Source of the DNA: an uncultured Sphingomonas sp.
Lineage (GTDB): Bacteria; Pseudomonadota; Alphaproteobacteria; Sphingomonadales; Sphingomonadaceae
Length of the DNA: 64,000 nucleotides
NCBI GenBank assembly: GCA_913775975.1
Contig: CAJYLQ010000013.1
Location: forward strand, 21,955-85,954
Reading direction: 5' to 3'
A program made the position numbers and the translations under genes. Position 1 is the first letter of the stretch. Each line of letters begins with the position of its first letter. Below the pieces are notes generated by a model. The model was given only the letters and a program-made list of their open reading frames with translations. It was not told the origin of the DNA and did no database searches. Of the stretch, positions 34,591-44,116 are shown in pieces.

Positions 34591-35098
34591 GCGACACTCC
34601 ATGCACGCGTCCCTGCCGGACGGCGTTTGAACGACCTGTGAACCCCCGTGGGGCAGGCCGGTGGCGGCGGCAAGGGCCGCCGCCGGCCGCTCGATACGCC
34701 CGCGACGCGCGCCCGGTTCCACCGCGAACGTTGAGACTGTTGAGACATGTGGAGGGTGGCGGCCGGGAGGTTGAGAGCCTCAAGTCCTTGGGTAAGCTGC
34801 ATTTGCCCGGGCAGGGCCCGGCGCGAATGTTGAGACGGGACGGTTGTCGCAAGGCGAATGTTGAGACGCGCTTCGGATGGGAAGGACGGGGCGGGCATGG
34901 CGGCGTTCTACCGCGCAGGCGCCGGTGTAGGACAGCCGTGCGATGCGGATGCCGGATCGCCGCGATCCCTGCCGGTGCACGTCCGCCCATGGGAGGAGGG
35001 GGGGGCAGAAAGCGATTGTTCAGGATGGGAACGGCATGGGCCATGGCGTACGGGACAGGCGCGTACGACACGAAAACTGGCGGAATTACCCGGAAGCC
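34591..35098. other. 508-bp intergenic region with repeated GTTGAGAC motif
   Basis: No gene is supported here. GTTGAGA occurs five times on the plus strand (34730, 34739, 34770, 34829, 34860), four of them as GTTGAGAC. Three sit in a longer 14-mer, GCGAA(C/T)GTTGAGAC, at 34724, 34823 and 34854, the last two 31 bp apart. They lie upstream of both lolA (minus) and the ion-channel gene (plus), a position that fits a transcription-factor site array. Confidence 0.55.
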
Positions 35099-35794
35099 AT
35101 GCACTGGATTCTCGATCGCGACTCCTGGGTCGACCGCAGCCTGACCGCGCTGCTGGCGTTGCAGGGGCTGACGCTGTTCATCGTCGTGCCGCTGGCGCAC
35201 GACTGGCCGGCGGGGCGGACGCTGCTGGACATATGCCATATCAGCTTCGCCTTCATCTGTGTGGTGGTGCTGACGCGTAACCGGTTGTTGCGGATCGTGC
35301 AGGTCGCGGTGATCGTGCTGCTGACCGCGTGGCCGCTGCTGGGCCATGTGGTCTCCGCGTCGCTCAGGCTGGATCCGATGGAGCAGCATGAGGCGATCGC
35401 GGTCGTCGCCTTCGTCTTCAACGCGGCGGTGACGGCGGTGGTCGCGCAGACCGTGTTCGCCGAAGGCCGTGTGACGAAGCATCGGGTGCGCGGCGCGGTG
35501 CTGCTGTACCTGAACGTCTCCGCCTTGTTCGCCATCGCCTATGGCGTGATCGCGATGCACGCGCCGGGCGCCTTCCGGGGCACGGGCGCGGCGTTTCCCG
35601 GGCCGGCGGGCGCGACCGCGTCGTTCACCTATTTCAGCCTGACGACGATCACCACGACCGGACTGGGGGACATCACCCCGCTGTCGCCGCTGGCCCGGAG
35701 CCTGACGACGCTGGAGGCGGTGTTCGGGCAGCTGTTCCCGGCCACGCTGCTGGCGCGGCTGGTGGCGCTGCATCTGGCGCACGACGGCGCCTGA
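35099..35794 (+). CDS. Potassium-channel-like membrane protein
   Basis: The 231-residue protein has about four N-terminal membrane helices and then a pore hairpin, FTYFSLTTITTTGLGDITPL, whose TTGLGD matches the K+ selectivity filter TxGxGD. A final helix follows (LEAVFGQLFPATLLARLVAL). This is the ion-channel (2-TM pore) family; transport specificity is inferred from the filter. It lacks an RCK regulatory domain. I chose ATG 35099, just before the first helix; ATG 35036 is an alternative. The GTTGAGAC motif cluster lies upstream. Confidence 0.78.
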   Translation: MHWILDRDSWVDRSLTALLALQGLTLFIVVPLAHDWPAGRTLLDICHISFAFICVVVLTRNRLLRIVQVAVIVLLTAWPLLGHVVSASLRLDPMEQHEAIAVVAFVFNAAVTAVVAQTVFAEGRVTKHRVRGAVLLYLNVSALFAIAYGVIAMHAPGAFRGTGAAFPGPAGATASFTYFSLTTITTTGLGDITPLSPLARSLTTLEAVFGQLFPATLLARLVALHLAHDGA

Positions 35795-35865
35795 TCCCTT
35801 CGTTTGCGGGAGGTGCCCGCGCAGGATACCCGTGGCCGCCGGACGGAAAGGCGCGGGGTGGTGGG

Positions 35866-36561
35866 ATGCGGATGATCGGACTGATCGGCGGGATGAGCTG
35901 GGAAAGCTCCGCGGAATATTACCGCATCATAAATGAAGGAGTGCGTGACCGGCTGGGGCCGACCGCATCGGCGCGCTGCCTGCTCTGGTCGTTCGACTTC
36001 GCCGAGATCGAGGCGTTGCAGCATCACGGCGACTGGGATGCACTGGCCGCGCGGCTGGTGGAGGCGGCGCGGGCGCTGGCGGCGGCGGGGGCGGAGCTGC
36101 TGCTGATCTGCACGAACACGATGCACCGCGTCGCCCCCGCGATCGAGGCGGCGGTATCGGTGCCGCTGCTGCATATCGCGGACCCGACGGCGGCGCGCAT
36201 CCGCGCGGGCGGGCATCGGCGCGTCGGCCTGCTCGGCACCGCGTTCACGATGGAGCAGGAGTTCTACAAGGGGCGGCTGACGGCGCGGCAAGGGCTGGAG
36301 GTGATCGTGCCCGGCGCGGACGACCGGGCGACGGTGCACCGGATCATCTATGAGGAACTCGTCGCCGGCCGGATCGAACCCGCATCCCGCGCGGCGTTCC
36401 GCGCGATCATCGCCCGGCTGGTGGATGCCGGCGCGGAGGCGGTGATCCTGGGCTGTACCGAGATCATGCTGCTCGTCCGCCCGGAAGACAGCGCCGTGCC
36501 GCTGTTCGACACGACCGCGCTCCACGCGGCGGCGGCGGTGGAGATGGCGCTGCGGGCGTGA
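35866..36561 (+). CDS. Aspartate/glutamate racemase family protein
   Basis: The 231-residue protein is a cofactor-independent Asp/Glu racemase-type enzyme. It begins with IGLIGGMSWESSAEYYRIIN, has the first catalytic Cys in LLICTNTMHRV and the second in AVILGCTEIMLL. Both cysteines are present, so it should be active; the substrate (Asp, Glu or another amino acid) cannot be read from the sequence. It is a single gene with no operon partner. Confidence 0.88.
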   Translation: MRMIGLIGGMSWESSAEYYRIINEGVRDRLGPTASARCLLWSFDFAEIEALQHHGDWDALAARLVEAARALAAAGAELLLICTNTMHRVAPAIEAAVSVPLLHIADPTAARIRAGGHRRVGLLGTAFTMEQEFYKGRLTARQGLEVIVPGADDRATVHRIIYEELVAGRIEPASRAAFRAIIARLVDAGAEAVILGCTEIMLLVRPEDSAVPLFDTTALHAAAAVEMALRA

Positions 36562-36589
36562 GGGCGGAGCGGATCCGGGAGGTTGGGTA

Positions 36590-38392
36590 TCAGGCGGCGA
36601 GCCGCAGGATGTTCCGCCCCTCCCGCTTCGCCCGATAGAGCGCCTGATCGGCACGACGGAGCAGCGTGTCGCACGCCTCTCCGGCGGCCAGTTCCGCGAC
36701 GCCGATGCTGATCGTCACGCACGGATTGTCGCCGCCCGCCTCGATCGCGGCGCGCACCCGTTCGGCGACGGCCATGGCGACGCCGGCCGTCGCATCCGGC
36801 AGGACGATCAGGAATTCCTCCCCACCGAACCGCCCGATCGTGTCCGTGCTGCGCAACTGCCCGCCGGCATCGGCCGCGACCCGCCGCAGCACCTCGTCGC
36901 CCGCCTGATGGCCGAAGGCGTCGTTGATATGCTTGAAGTGATCGATGTCGAACATGGCGATGGAAACCGGCCTGCCGCAAGTCCGCGACGTGGCGGCGGC
37001 CTGATCGAGCACGGCCGATGTGCGGCGCCGGTTCGCGATCCCCGTCAGCTGGTCGGTTTCGGCGAGGATCGTCGCCTGCGCGGCGGCATGTTCGGCGCGG
37101 ACGCGCGCGGCGTGCAACTCCGCCTCGTGCGCGGCCTGGGCGGTAATGTCCTGGATGATCCCGAACAGGCCGGGCGGATCGCCGTCGACGCGGGCATCGA
37201 TCTCGCCACGGGAGAAGACATGGCGCACCTCGCCATCGGGGCGTACGATCCGGGCGGTGAAGGCAAAGCCGTGATTGCCGCGGATCGCCTGTTCCAGCCG
37301 TTCGGATACGAAGGGGCGGTCGTCGACATGATAGGCGTTCAGCGCCGAATCGAGCGTCGGCGGCACGTCGCCCGCCAGGCCGTGGATACGGTACACCTCC
37401 TGCGACCAGGTGACGGTGCCGCTGTCGGTGTCGAGCCGCCAGTGACCGACATGCGCCGCGCTTTCCGCCAGTTCCAGCAGGCGCATCTTGCCCGCGAGCC
37501 GGGCGGCGAGGCGTTCGCGGGCCGATAGCAGCGCCGCGACCGGCAGCGCGGCGACGAACAGCGACAGCAGGTAGAATTGCAGGAACAGGCTGCGGCTCAG
37601 CGCGTCCGCGTGGATCAGCGCGGACGGCCCGTGGCCGATGCCGATCGCGACCGAACTGATGATGGCGACGATCAGCACGCCGCCCGCCGCCCCGACCGGG
37701 CCGAGGCGGAATACGGCGAGCAGGACGGCGACCATCGGGACGAACAGCAGCGGATAGGCCGCCTTCGTAAAGGCCAGCCCCGCGACCAGCGCGACCAGCC
37801 CGAAGACGACCGCCGCCTCCGGCATCGCGGTGCGCAGGCGGCGACCCTCTCCGCGTTGCAGCACCGTCGCGACGATCAGCAACAGCGGCGTGACGACGAG
37901 GATGCCGAGCAGGTCGGTCGCGAACCACGACAGCCAGAAGCCGATCGAGACGACCGGGGCGCACAGCGTCGCGATCGTGGCGCCGATCATCGTGCCCAGC
38001 GCGGCCGCCACGCAGAAACAGGTCAGTCCGGCGGGATCGGTGAAGGTGACGCGGCACCGCGCCCGCGTGAGCAGCAGCCACGCCGCCAGCACCGCCTCCG
38101 CCATATTGGCGGCAGTGAAGCCGATCGTCGACACGGCGCTATGGCCAGCGCCGATATTGGCGAGCACATTGGCGGTCGCGGCCGCCGCAACATGCCAGCC
38201 CGCGCCCTGCGGACGCGCGATCATCAGCACGGCGAACAGGATGCCGGTGGGCGGCCAGAGGGTCGCGATACCGTGCCCCCCCTCCGTTAGAAACAGCGAG
38301 ATCGACGCCGCGCAATAATAGGCGATCCCGGTCGCGAGGGGCGGGACCAGCCGTCGCGGCCAAGGGGCGACGAGGGGAGCGAAACGAGCCAT
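36590..38392 (-). CDS. MASE1-PAS-GGDEF diguanylate cyclase
   Basis: This enzyme should make the second messenger c-di-GMP. In 600 residues I see a membrane MASE1 sensor (about 1-300, eight or more helices, starting YYCAASISLFLTEGGHGIAT), and a PAS domain (about 315-430, HVGHWRLDTDSGTVTWSQEV ... GIIQDIT). The C-terminal GGDEF domain has an active GGEEF signature (GRFGGEEFLIVLPDA) and an RxxD inhibition site five residues before it (RSTD). The start is ATG 38392. Together with the PilZ protein at 42326 it indicates c-di-GMP control near the flagellar genes. Confidence 0.92.
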   Translation of the reverse strand: MARFAPLVAPWPRRLVPPLATGIAYYCAASISLFLTEGGHGIATLWPPTGILFAVLMIARPQGAGWHVAAAATANVLANIGAGHSAVSTIGFTAANMAEAVLAAWLLLTRARCRVTFTDPAGLTCFCVAAALGTMIGATIATLCAPVVSIGFWLSWFATDLLGILVVTPLLLIVATVLQRGEGRRLRTAMPEAAVVFGLVALVAGLAFTKAAYPLLFVPMVAVLLAVFRLGPVGAAGGVLIVAIISSVAIGIGHGPSALIHADALSRSLFLQFYLLSLFVAALPVAALLSARERLAARLAGKMRLLELAESAAHVGHWRLDTDSGTVTWSQEVYRIHGLAGDVPPTLDSALNAYHVDDRPFVSERLEQAIRGNHGFAFTARIVRPDGEVRHVFSRGEIDARVDGDPPGLFGIIQDITAQAAHEAELHAARVRAEHAAAQATILAETDQLTGIANRRRTSAVLDQAAATSRTCGRPVSIAMFDIDHFKHINDAFGHQAGDEVLRRVAADAGGQLRSTDTIGRFGGEEFLIVLPDATAGVAMAVAERVRAAIEAGGDNPCVTISIGVAELAAGEACDTLLRRADQALYRAKREGRNILRLAA

Positions 38393-38567
38393 TACCAAGG
38401 GTTAACCCCCGATAGCTAACGACGTCTTAACAGGTTTTAACCTTGCCGCGGCGGCGTTGAAATCGTTGCCTGTCGTTGCGGTGCCCACCTTGTCCGAAAG
38501 GCGGAGGGCGCAATCGCTGACGGCCGAATGGTCTCGGCGGGCGATGTTTCCGGGCACCGCGCCAGCG

Positions 38568-40916
38568 TCAGATCGCGTGGCCCTCCGCGTCGCGCAGCAC
38601 CTCGCGGCGGCCGACATGGTCGGGGCGGCCGACGATGCCGTCCTTCTCCATCTTCTCGATCAGGCGCGCGGCGGAGTTATAGCCGATGCGCAGCTGGCGC
38701 TGGAGCCAGCTGGTCGAGGCCTTCTGGCTTTCGCACACCAGCTGGATCGCGGCGCGATACTGCTGGTCCTCCGGCGAATCCTCGCCGGTCGGCGCGCCTT
38801 CCAGCTCGTACGCCTCGGCCGGTTCCTCGGTGACGGAGCTGATGTAATCGGGCTGGCCCTGCGCGCGCCAGTGATCCGCGACCGCGCGCACCTCGTCGTC
38901 GCTGGTGAAGGGGCCGTGGACGCGCACGATGCCCTTGCCGCCGGGCATGTAGAGCATGTCGCCGCGCCCCAGCAGCTGCTCCGCGCCCTGTTCGCCCAGG
39001 ATGGTGCGGCTGTCGATCTTCGAGGTGACGTGGAAGCTGATGCGCGTCGGCAGGTTCGCCTTGATGACGCCGGTGATGACGTCGACCGAGGGGCGCTGCG
39101 TCGCCATGATGAGGTGGATGCCGGCCGCGCGCGCCTTTTGCGCGAGGCGCTGAATCAGGAATTCGACCTCCTTGCCGGCGGTCATCATCAGGTCGGCCAG
39201 CTCGTCGACGATGACGACGATCTGGGGCAGCGGATCATATTCCAGCTGCTCTTCCTCATAGACCGGCTGGCCGGTGTCGGGGTGGTAGCCCGTCTGCACC
39301 TTGCGGCCGAGCGGCTGGCCCTTCGCCTTCGCCGCGCGCACCTTGTCGTTGAACCCCGCCAGGCTGCGGACACCGACCGAGGACATCTGGCGATAGCGGT
39401 CCTCCATCGTCTCCACCGCCCATTTCAGCGCGCGGACCGCCTTGGCGGGATCGGTGACGACGGGCGAGAGGAGGTGTGGAATGTCGTCGTACATCGACAG
39501 TTCCAGCATCTTCGGGTCGATCATGATCATGCGGCACTGGTCGGGCGTCAGCCGGTAGAGCAGCGACAGGATCATGCAGTTGAGGCCGACCGACTTGCCC
39601 GAGCCGGTCGTGCCCGCGACCAGCAGGTGCGGCATGGGCGCAAGGTCGGTAATGACGGGGTCGCCGGCGATGTTCTTGCCCAGGATGATCGGCAGCTGCG
39701 CGGCCTGATCCTCGAACGACTGGCTGGCGACGAGTTCGTGCAGCGACACCGATTCGCGCTTGGCGTTGGGCAGTTCGATGCCGATGACGTTGCGGCCGGG
39801 GATGACCGCGACGCGCGCCGAGATCGCGGACATGTTGCGCGCGATATCGTCCGCCAGCGCGATGACGCGGCTGGCCTTGATCCCGGGCGCGGGCTCCAGC
39901 TCGTACATCGTCACGACTGGGCCGGGGCGCACCTCCGTGATCGCGCCCTGCACCTTGAAGTCGTCGAGCACGGTTTCGAGCAGGCGGGCGTTGCGTTCCA
40001 GCGCCGCCTTGTCGACCGGGCCGCTGTTCGACGGCGGCGCGGGGACGAGGAGGTCGAGGCCGGGGAGCGTGTAGTTGTCGCGCAGGTCGAGCGACTGCTG
40101 CCGCTTCGCGGGCGCCGGCGAGGGCGCGACCTGCCGGTCGGCGATGACGGGGGCGGGGCGGGGGTCCGGCTCCGCGACGGCGCGCGGCATGGCGAGGCGG
40201 CGGGCGGGTGCGGGCGCGTCGTCCTCGTCATCGCCGTCCGCATAGCCGTCCGCCTCGTCGTCGAGGCCATAGGCGTCGTCGTCATACCCGTCCTCGCCCG
40301 GCGCGGCGCGGCGGCGACGGCGGATCAGCCGCTGGCGCGCCTCGCCAAGGTCGATGTCGAGCGTGCGGCTCCAGACCAGCACGCCGGCGATCGCCGCGAT
40401 CAGCCCGACGCCGCGCGCGCCCCACAGCGACACCTGCGGCTCGCCGGCAAGGTCGAGCAGCGCATGGACCGCGCCCGCCACCGCCATGCCCGACAGGCCG
40501 CCCCAGCCCGCCGGCAGCGCCAGCACCGCCGAGGTCGAGACGAAGGCGAGCGCGGTCGCCATCAGCACGACGCCCAGCGTCGCGCCCGCCAGCATCCGCC
40601 CCCAGCGCCCCGGCGGCTGATCGCGCCACAGCCGCGCGCCGATGATCGGGCCGACCGGCAGCAGCAGCGCGACCGCCGGCCCGAACAGCGTCAGCAGCAG
40701 GTCCGAAATCCAGGCGCCCGGCTGGCCGAGCAGGTTGGACGGCACCGCGCCGGAGGCGGTGTTGATCGCCGGATCGCCCGGGTGATAGCTGGCCAGCGCC
40801 AGCGCCAGCGCCGCCGTGACGATGAAGATCGCCATCGCCACGATCACCGCGCCGCTGCGCACCGCGCCCGCCTTCACCGTCTCGCGCCACAAGGCAGGCT
40901 GCGCCTGGCTCGCCAT
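38568..40916 (-). CDS. ftsK: DNA translocase FtsK
   Basis: FtsK couples chromosome segregation to septum closure. The 782-residue protein has four N-terminal membrane helices (to about residue 175), an acidic, Asp-rich and Pro-rich linker (about 200-300), the motor domain with Walker A GTTGSGKS (near 433) and Walker B VVIVDELADLM (near 565), and a C-terminal winged-helix gamma domain (STSWLQRQLRIGYNSAARLI). The linker is shorter than in E. coli FtsK (1,329 residues). I chose ATG 40916 because of the upstream GGGGAC and the family N-terminus. Confidence 0.96.
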   Translation of the reverse strand: MASQAQPALWRETVKAGAVRSGAVIVAMAIFIVTAALALALASYHPGDPAINTASGAVPSNLLGQPGAWISDLLLTLFGPAVALLLPVGPIIGARLWRDQPPGRWGRMLAGATLGVVLMATALAFVSTSAVLALPAGWGGLSGMAVAGAVHALLDLAGEPQVSLWGARGVGLIAAIAGVLVWSRTLDIDLGEARQRLIRRRRRAAPGEDGYDDDAYGLDDEADGYADGDDEDDAPAPARRLAMPRAVAEPDPRPAPVIADRQVAPSPAPAKRQQSLDLRDNYTLPGLDLLVPAPPSNSGPVDKAALERNARLLETVLDDFKVQGAITEVRPGPVVTMYELEPAPGIKASRVIALADDIARNMSAISARVAVIPGRNVIGIELPNAKRESVSLHELVASQSFEDQAAQLPIILGKNIAGDPVITDLAPMPHLLVAGTTGSGKSVGLNCMILSLLYRLTPDQCRMIMIDPKMLELSMYDDIPHLLSPVVTDPAKAVRALKWAVETMEDRYRQMSSVGVRSLAGFNDKVRAAKAKGQPLGRKVQTGYHPDTGQPVYEEEQLEYDPLPQIVVIVDELADLMMTAGKEVEFLIQRLAQKARAAGIHLIMATQRPSVDVITGVIKANLPTRISFHVTSKIDSRTILGEQGAEQLLGRGDMLYMPGGKGIVRVHGPFTSDDEVRAVADHWRAQGQPDYISSVTEEPAEAYELEGAPTGEDSPEDQQYRAAIQLVCESQKASTSWLQRQLRIGYNSAARLIEKMEKDGIVGRPDHVGRREVLRDAEGHAI

Positions 40917-41047
40917 GATCGTCCCCAGAAATGTGCGAAGAATGCCGGCCGGAATCATCGGCCTTCGCGGCCCATGCGTCAAGCCGGGCGAAGGCGCGGG
41001 GCCCGATCCGCTTGGCCCGGCGTGCGGGCTGGGCTAGGGGGATCGGC

Positions 41048-42277
41048 ATGAACGCAGGCAGCAAGAGCGCGGACGTCCTTATCCTCGGCGGCGGGCTGGT
41101 GGGCACGACGCTGGCGCTGGCGCTGGATGCGCACGGCCTGACCGCGATCGTGGTCGATCCGGCCGATCCGGCGGTGACGCTGGCCCCCGGTTTCGATGGC
41201 CGCGCCTCCGCCATCGCGAGCGCCAGCGGACGGATGCTGGATGCGATCGGCATCGGCGCGCGGCTGGCGGGGCAGGGCTGCCCGATCGGCCAGATTCGTG
41301 TCAGCGACGGGCTGAAGCCGGGGGCGCTCGACTTCGTACCCGACGCCGACGACGGCAGCCTGGGCGTGATGTACGAGAACAAGGCGATCCGCCGCGCGCT
41401 GCACGAGGCCGCGACCGAGGCCGCCGGCATCGACCTGAGGATGCAGACGCGCGCGGTGACGGTGGAGCGCGGCGCCGCGGGCGTCCGCGCGACGCTGAGC
41501 GACGGGACGCAGGTGGCCGCATCGCTGCTGGTCGCGGCGGAGGGGCGCAATTCGCCCACCCGCACCGCCGCCGGGATCAACGTGGCGCGCTGGCAGTATG
41601 ACCACACCGCGATCGTCGGCGCCTTCCACCATGAGCGGCCGCACGGCAACGTCGCCTACGAGATCTTCTACCCCGCCGGGCCGTTCGCGCTGCTGCCGCT
41701 GCCCGACGACGAAATCGGCCATCGCTGCGCGATCGTATGGTCGGTCCACCGGGAGCATGGCGCGGGGCTGGCCAAACTGTCCGACCGCGCCTTCCTGGCC
41801 GAGGCGGAAGCGCGGATGGGCGGGTTTCTGGGCGCATTGTCCGACGCCAGTCCGCGCTCGACCTATCCGCTCGGCTTTCATCATGCCGCGAAGATCACGG
41901 CGGAGCGGCTGGCGCTGGTCGGCGATGCGGGCCACGGCATCCATCCGATCGCGGGTCAGGGGCTGAACCTGGGCCTGCGCGACGTCGCGACGCTGGCGGA
42001 AGTGCTGGTCGAGGGGCGGCGGCTGGGGCTGGAGGCGGGCGACGCGCAGCTGCTGGCCCGGTACGAGCGCTGGCGCAGCGTCGATACGCTGATGGTCGCG
42101 GCGGCGACCGATACGCTGACCCGCCTGTTCGGCATTCCGGGCCGGGCGGCGAGCGCGATACGCCGATTCGGCATTTCGGCGGTCGATGCGCTGCCACCGC
42201 TGAAGGCGCGGTTCATGGCGGAGGCGCGCGGCGAAAGCGGCGATCTGCCGAGACTGTTGCAAGGACTTGCAATATAA
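41048..42277 (+). CDS. UbiH/UbiF/Coq6-family FAD hydroxylase
   Basis: The 409-residue flavoprotein monooxygenase is of the ubiquinone-biosynthesis type. It has the N-terminal FAD motif (VLILGGGLVGTTLALALDAH), the family NAD(P)H/FAD region, and the C-terminal ribityl-binding motif GDAGHGIHPIAGQGLNLG. Such enzymes hydroxylate the aromatic ring of ubiquinone precursors; which position is modified cannot be told from sequence. The start is ATG 41048 after AGGGGG. It is divergent from ftsK. An extended frame begins at 40931 but adds nothing conserved. Confidence 0.88.
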   Translation: MNAGSKSADVLILGGGLVGTTLALALDAHGLTAIVVDPADPAVTLAPGFDGRASAIASASGRMLDAIGIGARLAGQGCPIGQIRVSDGLKPGALDFVPDADDGSLGVMYENKAIRRALHEAATEAAGIDLRMQTRAVTVERGAAGVRATLSDGTQVAASLLVAAEGRNSPTRTAAGINVARWQYDHTAIVGAFHHERPHGNVAYEIFYPAGPFALLPLPDDEIGHRCAIVWSVHREHGAGLAKLSDRAFLAEAEARMGGFLGALSDASPRSTYPLGFHHAAKITAERLALVGDAGHGIHPIAGQGLNLGLRDVATLAEVLVEGRRLGLEAGDAQLLARYERWRSVDTLMVAAATDTLTRLFGIPGRAASAIRRFGISAVDALPPLKARFMAEARGESGDLPRLLQGLAI

Positions 42278-42325
42278 TCGTTTTCGCGTCGGTCGCGGTT
42301 AGGAAATCCCTAACATCCGCATGGC

Positions 42326-42682
42326 ATGAGTGATGATATGAGCGACGGACCGGAACAGGGGCGCGAAAAGCGCAGCGGGGTCATCATCCGCGCCATTGTC
42401 GATTTCGGTGGCTGGAGCGAGGAACGGCGCGTGCGCAACCTGTCCGAGCATGGCGCCTGTATCGACGATGCGGGCGACCTGAGCGTCGGCCAGCAGATCC
42501 GGGTGACGATGGGGCGGCTGGAAGGCATGGTCGCCCGTGTCATGTGGACGCGCGACAAGCTGGCCGGGCTGCAGTTCGACAAGGCGATCGACCTGCAGGA
42601 AGCACGGGCGCCGCGCGGAGCGGGGCAGGTGAAGTCCGGCTGGATGACCGATATAAACCACGCCTATCGCAAGCGTAGCTGA
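42326..42682 (+). CDS. PilZ-domain c-di-GMP-binding protein
   Basis: This small (118-residue) single-domain protein has a PilZ fold. The arginine-rich start KRSGVIIRAIVDF and the motif NLSEHGACI (the D/NxSxxG half of the PilZ signature) are visible, followed by VGQQIRVTMGRLEGMVARVM. PilZ proteins bind c-di-GMP and often act on flagellar or polysaccharide machinery; the partner here is unknown. ATG 42326 or ATG 42338 may start it. It lies alone between a ubiquinone hydroxylase and tag. Confidence 0.82.
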   Translation: MSDDMSDGPEQGREKRSGVIIRAIVDFGGWSEERRVRNLSEHGACIDDAGDLSVGQQIRVTMGRLEGMVARVMWTRDKLAGLQFDKAIDLQEARAPRGAGQVKSGWMTDINHAYRKRS

Positions 42683-42699
42683 ACGGCGCGCGGGCGGCT

Positions 42700-43302
42700 T
42701 CAGGTCGGGCGGACGAGGCGGGCCCGCGCCGCCTCCACGGCGGCGCGTACCGCGCAGCCGGGCGCGTGATCGTTGACCATCCCCATCGCCTGCATGAAGG
42801 CATAGGCGGTCGTCGGACCGACGAATTTCCAGCCGCGCGTACGCAGCGCCTTTGACAGGGCGATCGATTCGGGGGCGGTGGCGCGAACGACCGGCGGGGC
42901 GGGCTCCGCCGGCTCGAACCGCCACAGGAAGGCGGCGAGTGAGCCCTCCACCGCCACCATCTCGCAGGCGCGGGCGGCGTTGGCGATCACCGCCTCGATC
43001 TTGCCGCGATGGCGGACGATCCCGGCATCCGCGAGCAGCCGCGCCACGTCATCCTCTCCGAACCCCGCGACGACGCGAAAATCGAAGCCGGCAAAGGCGG
43101 CGCGGAAATTGTCCCGCTTCGTCAGGATGGTGCGCCAGCTGAGGCCCGACTGGAACGCCTCCAGCGACAGCTTCTCGAACAGGCGCACGTCGTCGGTGAC
43201 GGGGAAGCGCCATTCCTCGTCGTGATAGGCGATATAGTCCGGCGTCGAGAGGCACCAGCGGCAGCGGGGCGCGCCGTCGGGGCCGGTGCCGGTCGCGATC
43301 AC
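42700..43302 (-). CDS. tag: DNA-3-methyladenine glycosylase I
   Basis: Tag removes 3-methyladenine from alkylated DNA. The 200-residue product shows the family start [20 protein letters not shown], the helical core [20 protein letters not shown], and the C-terminal [20 protein letters not shown]. The zinc ligand cysteines (CRWC) are present near the N-terminus. The start is GTG 43302, overlapping the stop of the Trm112-like gene (GTGA). It ends a four-gene minus-strand run with overlapping starts (43299-45021). Confidence 0.93.
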   Translation of the reverse strand: MIATGTGPDGAPRCRWCLSTPDYIAYHDEEWRFPVTDDVRLFEKLSLEAFQSGLSWRTILTKRDNFRAAFAGFDFRVVAGFGEDDVARLLADAGIVRHRGKIEAVIANAARACEMVAVEGSLAAFLWRFEPAEPAPPVVRATAPESIALSKALRTRGWKFVGPTTAYAFMQAMGMVNDHAPGCAVRAAVEAARARLVRPT

Positions 43303-43505
43303 GCGGCCGCGTCGTCCAGACGCCGGGCCTCCTCGGGCAGCATCACGGGAATGCCGTCGCGGATCGGATAGGCGAGGCCGGCGGCGTCGGAGACCAGCTC
43401 GTCGGTCACGGGATCGTGGCGCAGCGGCGTGCGCGTGACGGGGCAGACCAGCCGTTCGAGCAGCCACGGGTCGATCGCATGGGCCGGGGCAGGGGTGGCG
43501 GTCAT
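43299..43505 (-). CDS. Trm112/YcaR-family small protein
   Basis: The 68-residue protein has the family pattern [18 protein letters not shown] followed by [20 protein letters not shown], as in YcaR/UPF0434. In eukaryotes and archaea Trm112 activates methyltransferases; the bacterial role is not established. Its 3' end overlaps tag and its 5' end overlaps the LON-domain gene (ATGA), so it is translated as part of a coupled set. Confidence 0.85.
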   Translation of the reverse strand: MTATPAPAHAIDPWLLERLVCPVTRTPLRHDPVTDELVSDAAGLAYPIRDGIPVMLPEEARRLDDAAA

Positions 43506-44116
43506 TGCAGCGTCACCGTGTCGCTGCCGTCATGCCGGCCGAAGAACTGCATCAGCTGGATCGCCAGTTCCGCGCGCTCGGCGATGTCGGGCGCCTCCAG
43601 CAGCGCCTGTTTGGCGGCGACGTCGAACGGCGCGATCTGCGCGATGCCGTTGACCAGGCTGGCATCGTCCAGCCGGGCCACCGCATCCCAGTCGACGGCA
43701 TAGCCGTGTCGCTCGGCGAAGCGGCGCGCCTCCTGCTCCAGCGAGGCACGGCGGGCGAAGGGCAGGGCGTCCTCCTCCGGCGTCGGCAGCAGCTCCGCCT
43801 CGACCTGACGGAAGGCGGTGGCGACGTCCAGCTCGCGCACGATGCGGAACAGCGACACACCTTCCAGCACCAGATTGTAGCGGCCGTCGTCCAGCGCCTC
43901 CACCTCCGCGATGCGGCCGACGCAGCCGGTGGCGTAGAGCGGCGGCGGCTCGCCGGGGCCGGACGGCTGGATCATGCCGATCCGCCGGTCGCGTGCCATC
44001 GCGTCCGACACCAGCGCGCGGTAGCGCGGCTCGAAGATGTGCAGCGGCAGGTGCATCCCCGGGAACAGCAACGCGCCCGGCAGCGGGAAGATCGACAGGC
44101 GCGTCGCGCGGCTCAT
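43502..44116 (-). CDS. LON substrate-binding-domain protein
   Basis: The 204-residue protein contains only the N-terminal (PUA-like) domain of Lon protease, without ATPase or protease parts: [36 protein letters not shown], then [20 protein letters not shown]. Stand-alone LON-domain proteins are common in alphaproteobacteria, and their role is unclear. The ATG overlaps the thioredoxin gene stop and its own stop overlaps the Trm112-like gene, suggesting one operon with protein-quality genes. Confidence 0.88.
   Translation of the reverse strand: MSRATRLSIFPLPGALLFPGMHLPLHIFEPRYRALVSDAMARDRRIGMIQPSGPGEPPPLYATGCVGRIAEVEALDDGRYNLVLEGVSLFRIVRELDVATAFRQVEAELLPTPEEDALPFARRASLEQEARRFAERHGYAVDWDAVARLDDASLVNGIAQIAPFDVAAKQALLEAPDIAERAELAIQLMQFFGRHDGSDTVTLQ

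Noticed and set aside
38393..38460. Sigma28-like elements (GTCGTTAG with TTAA upstream) before the diguanylate cyclase gene
   Set aside because: The spacer is 13 bases, not the 15 seen in the three flagellar promoters.
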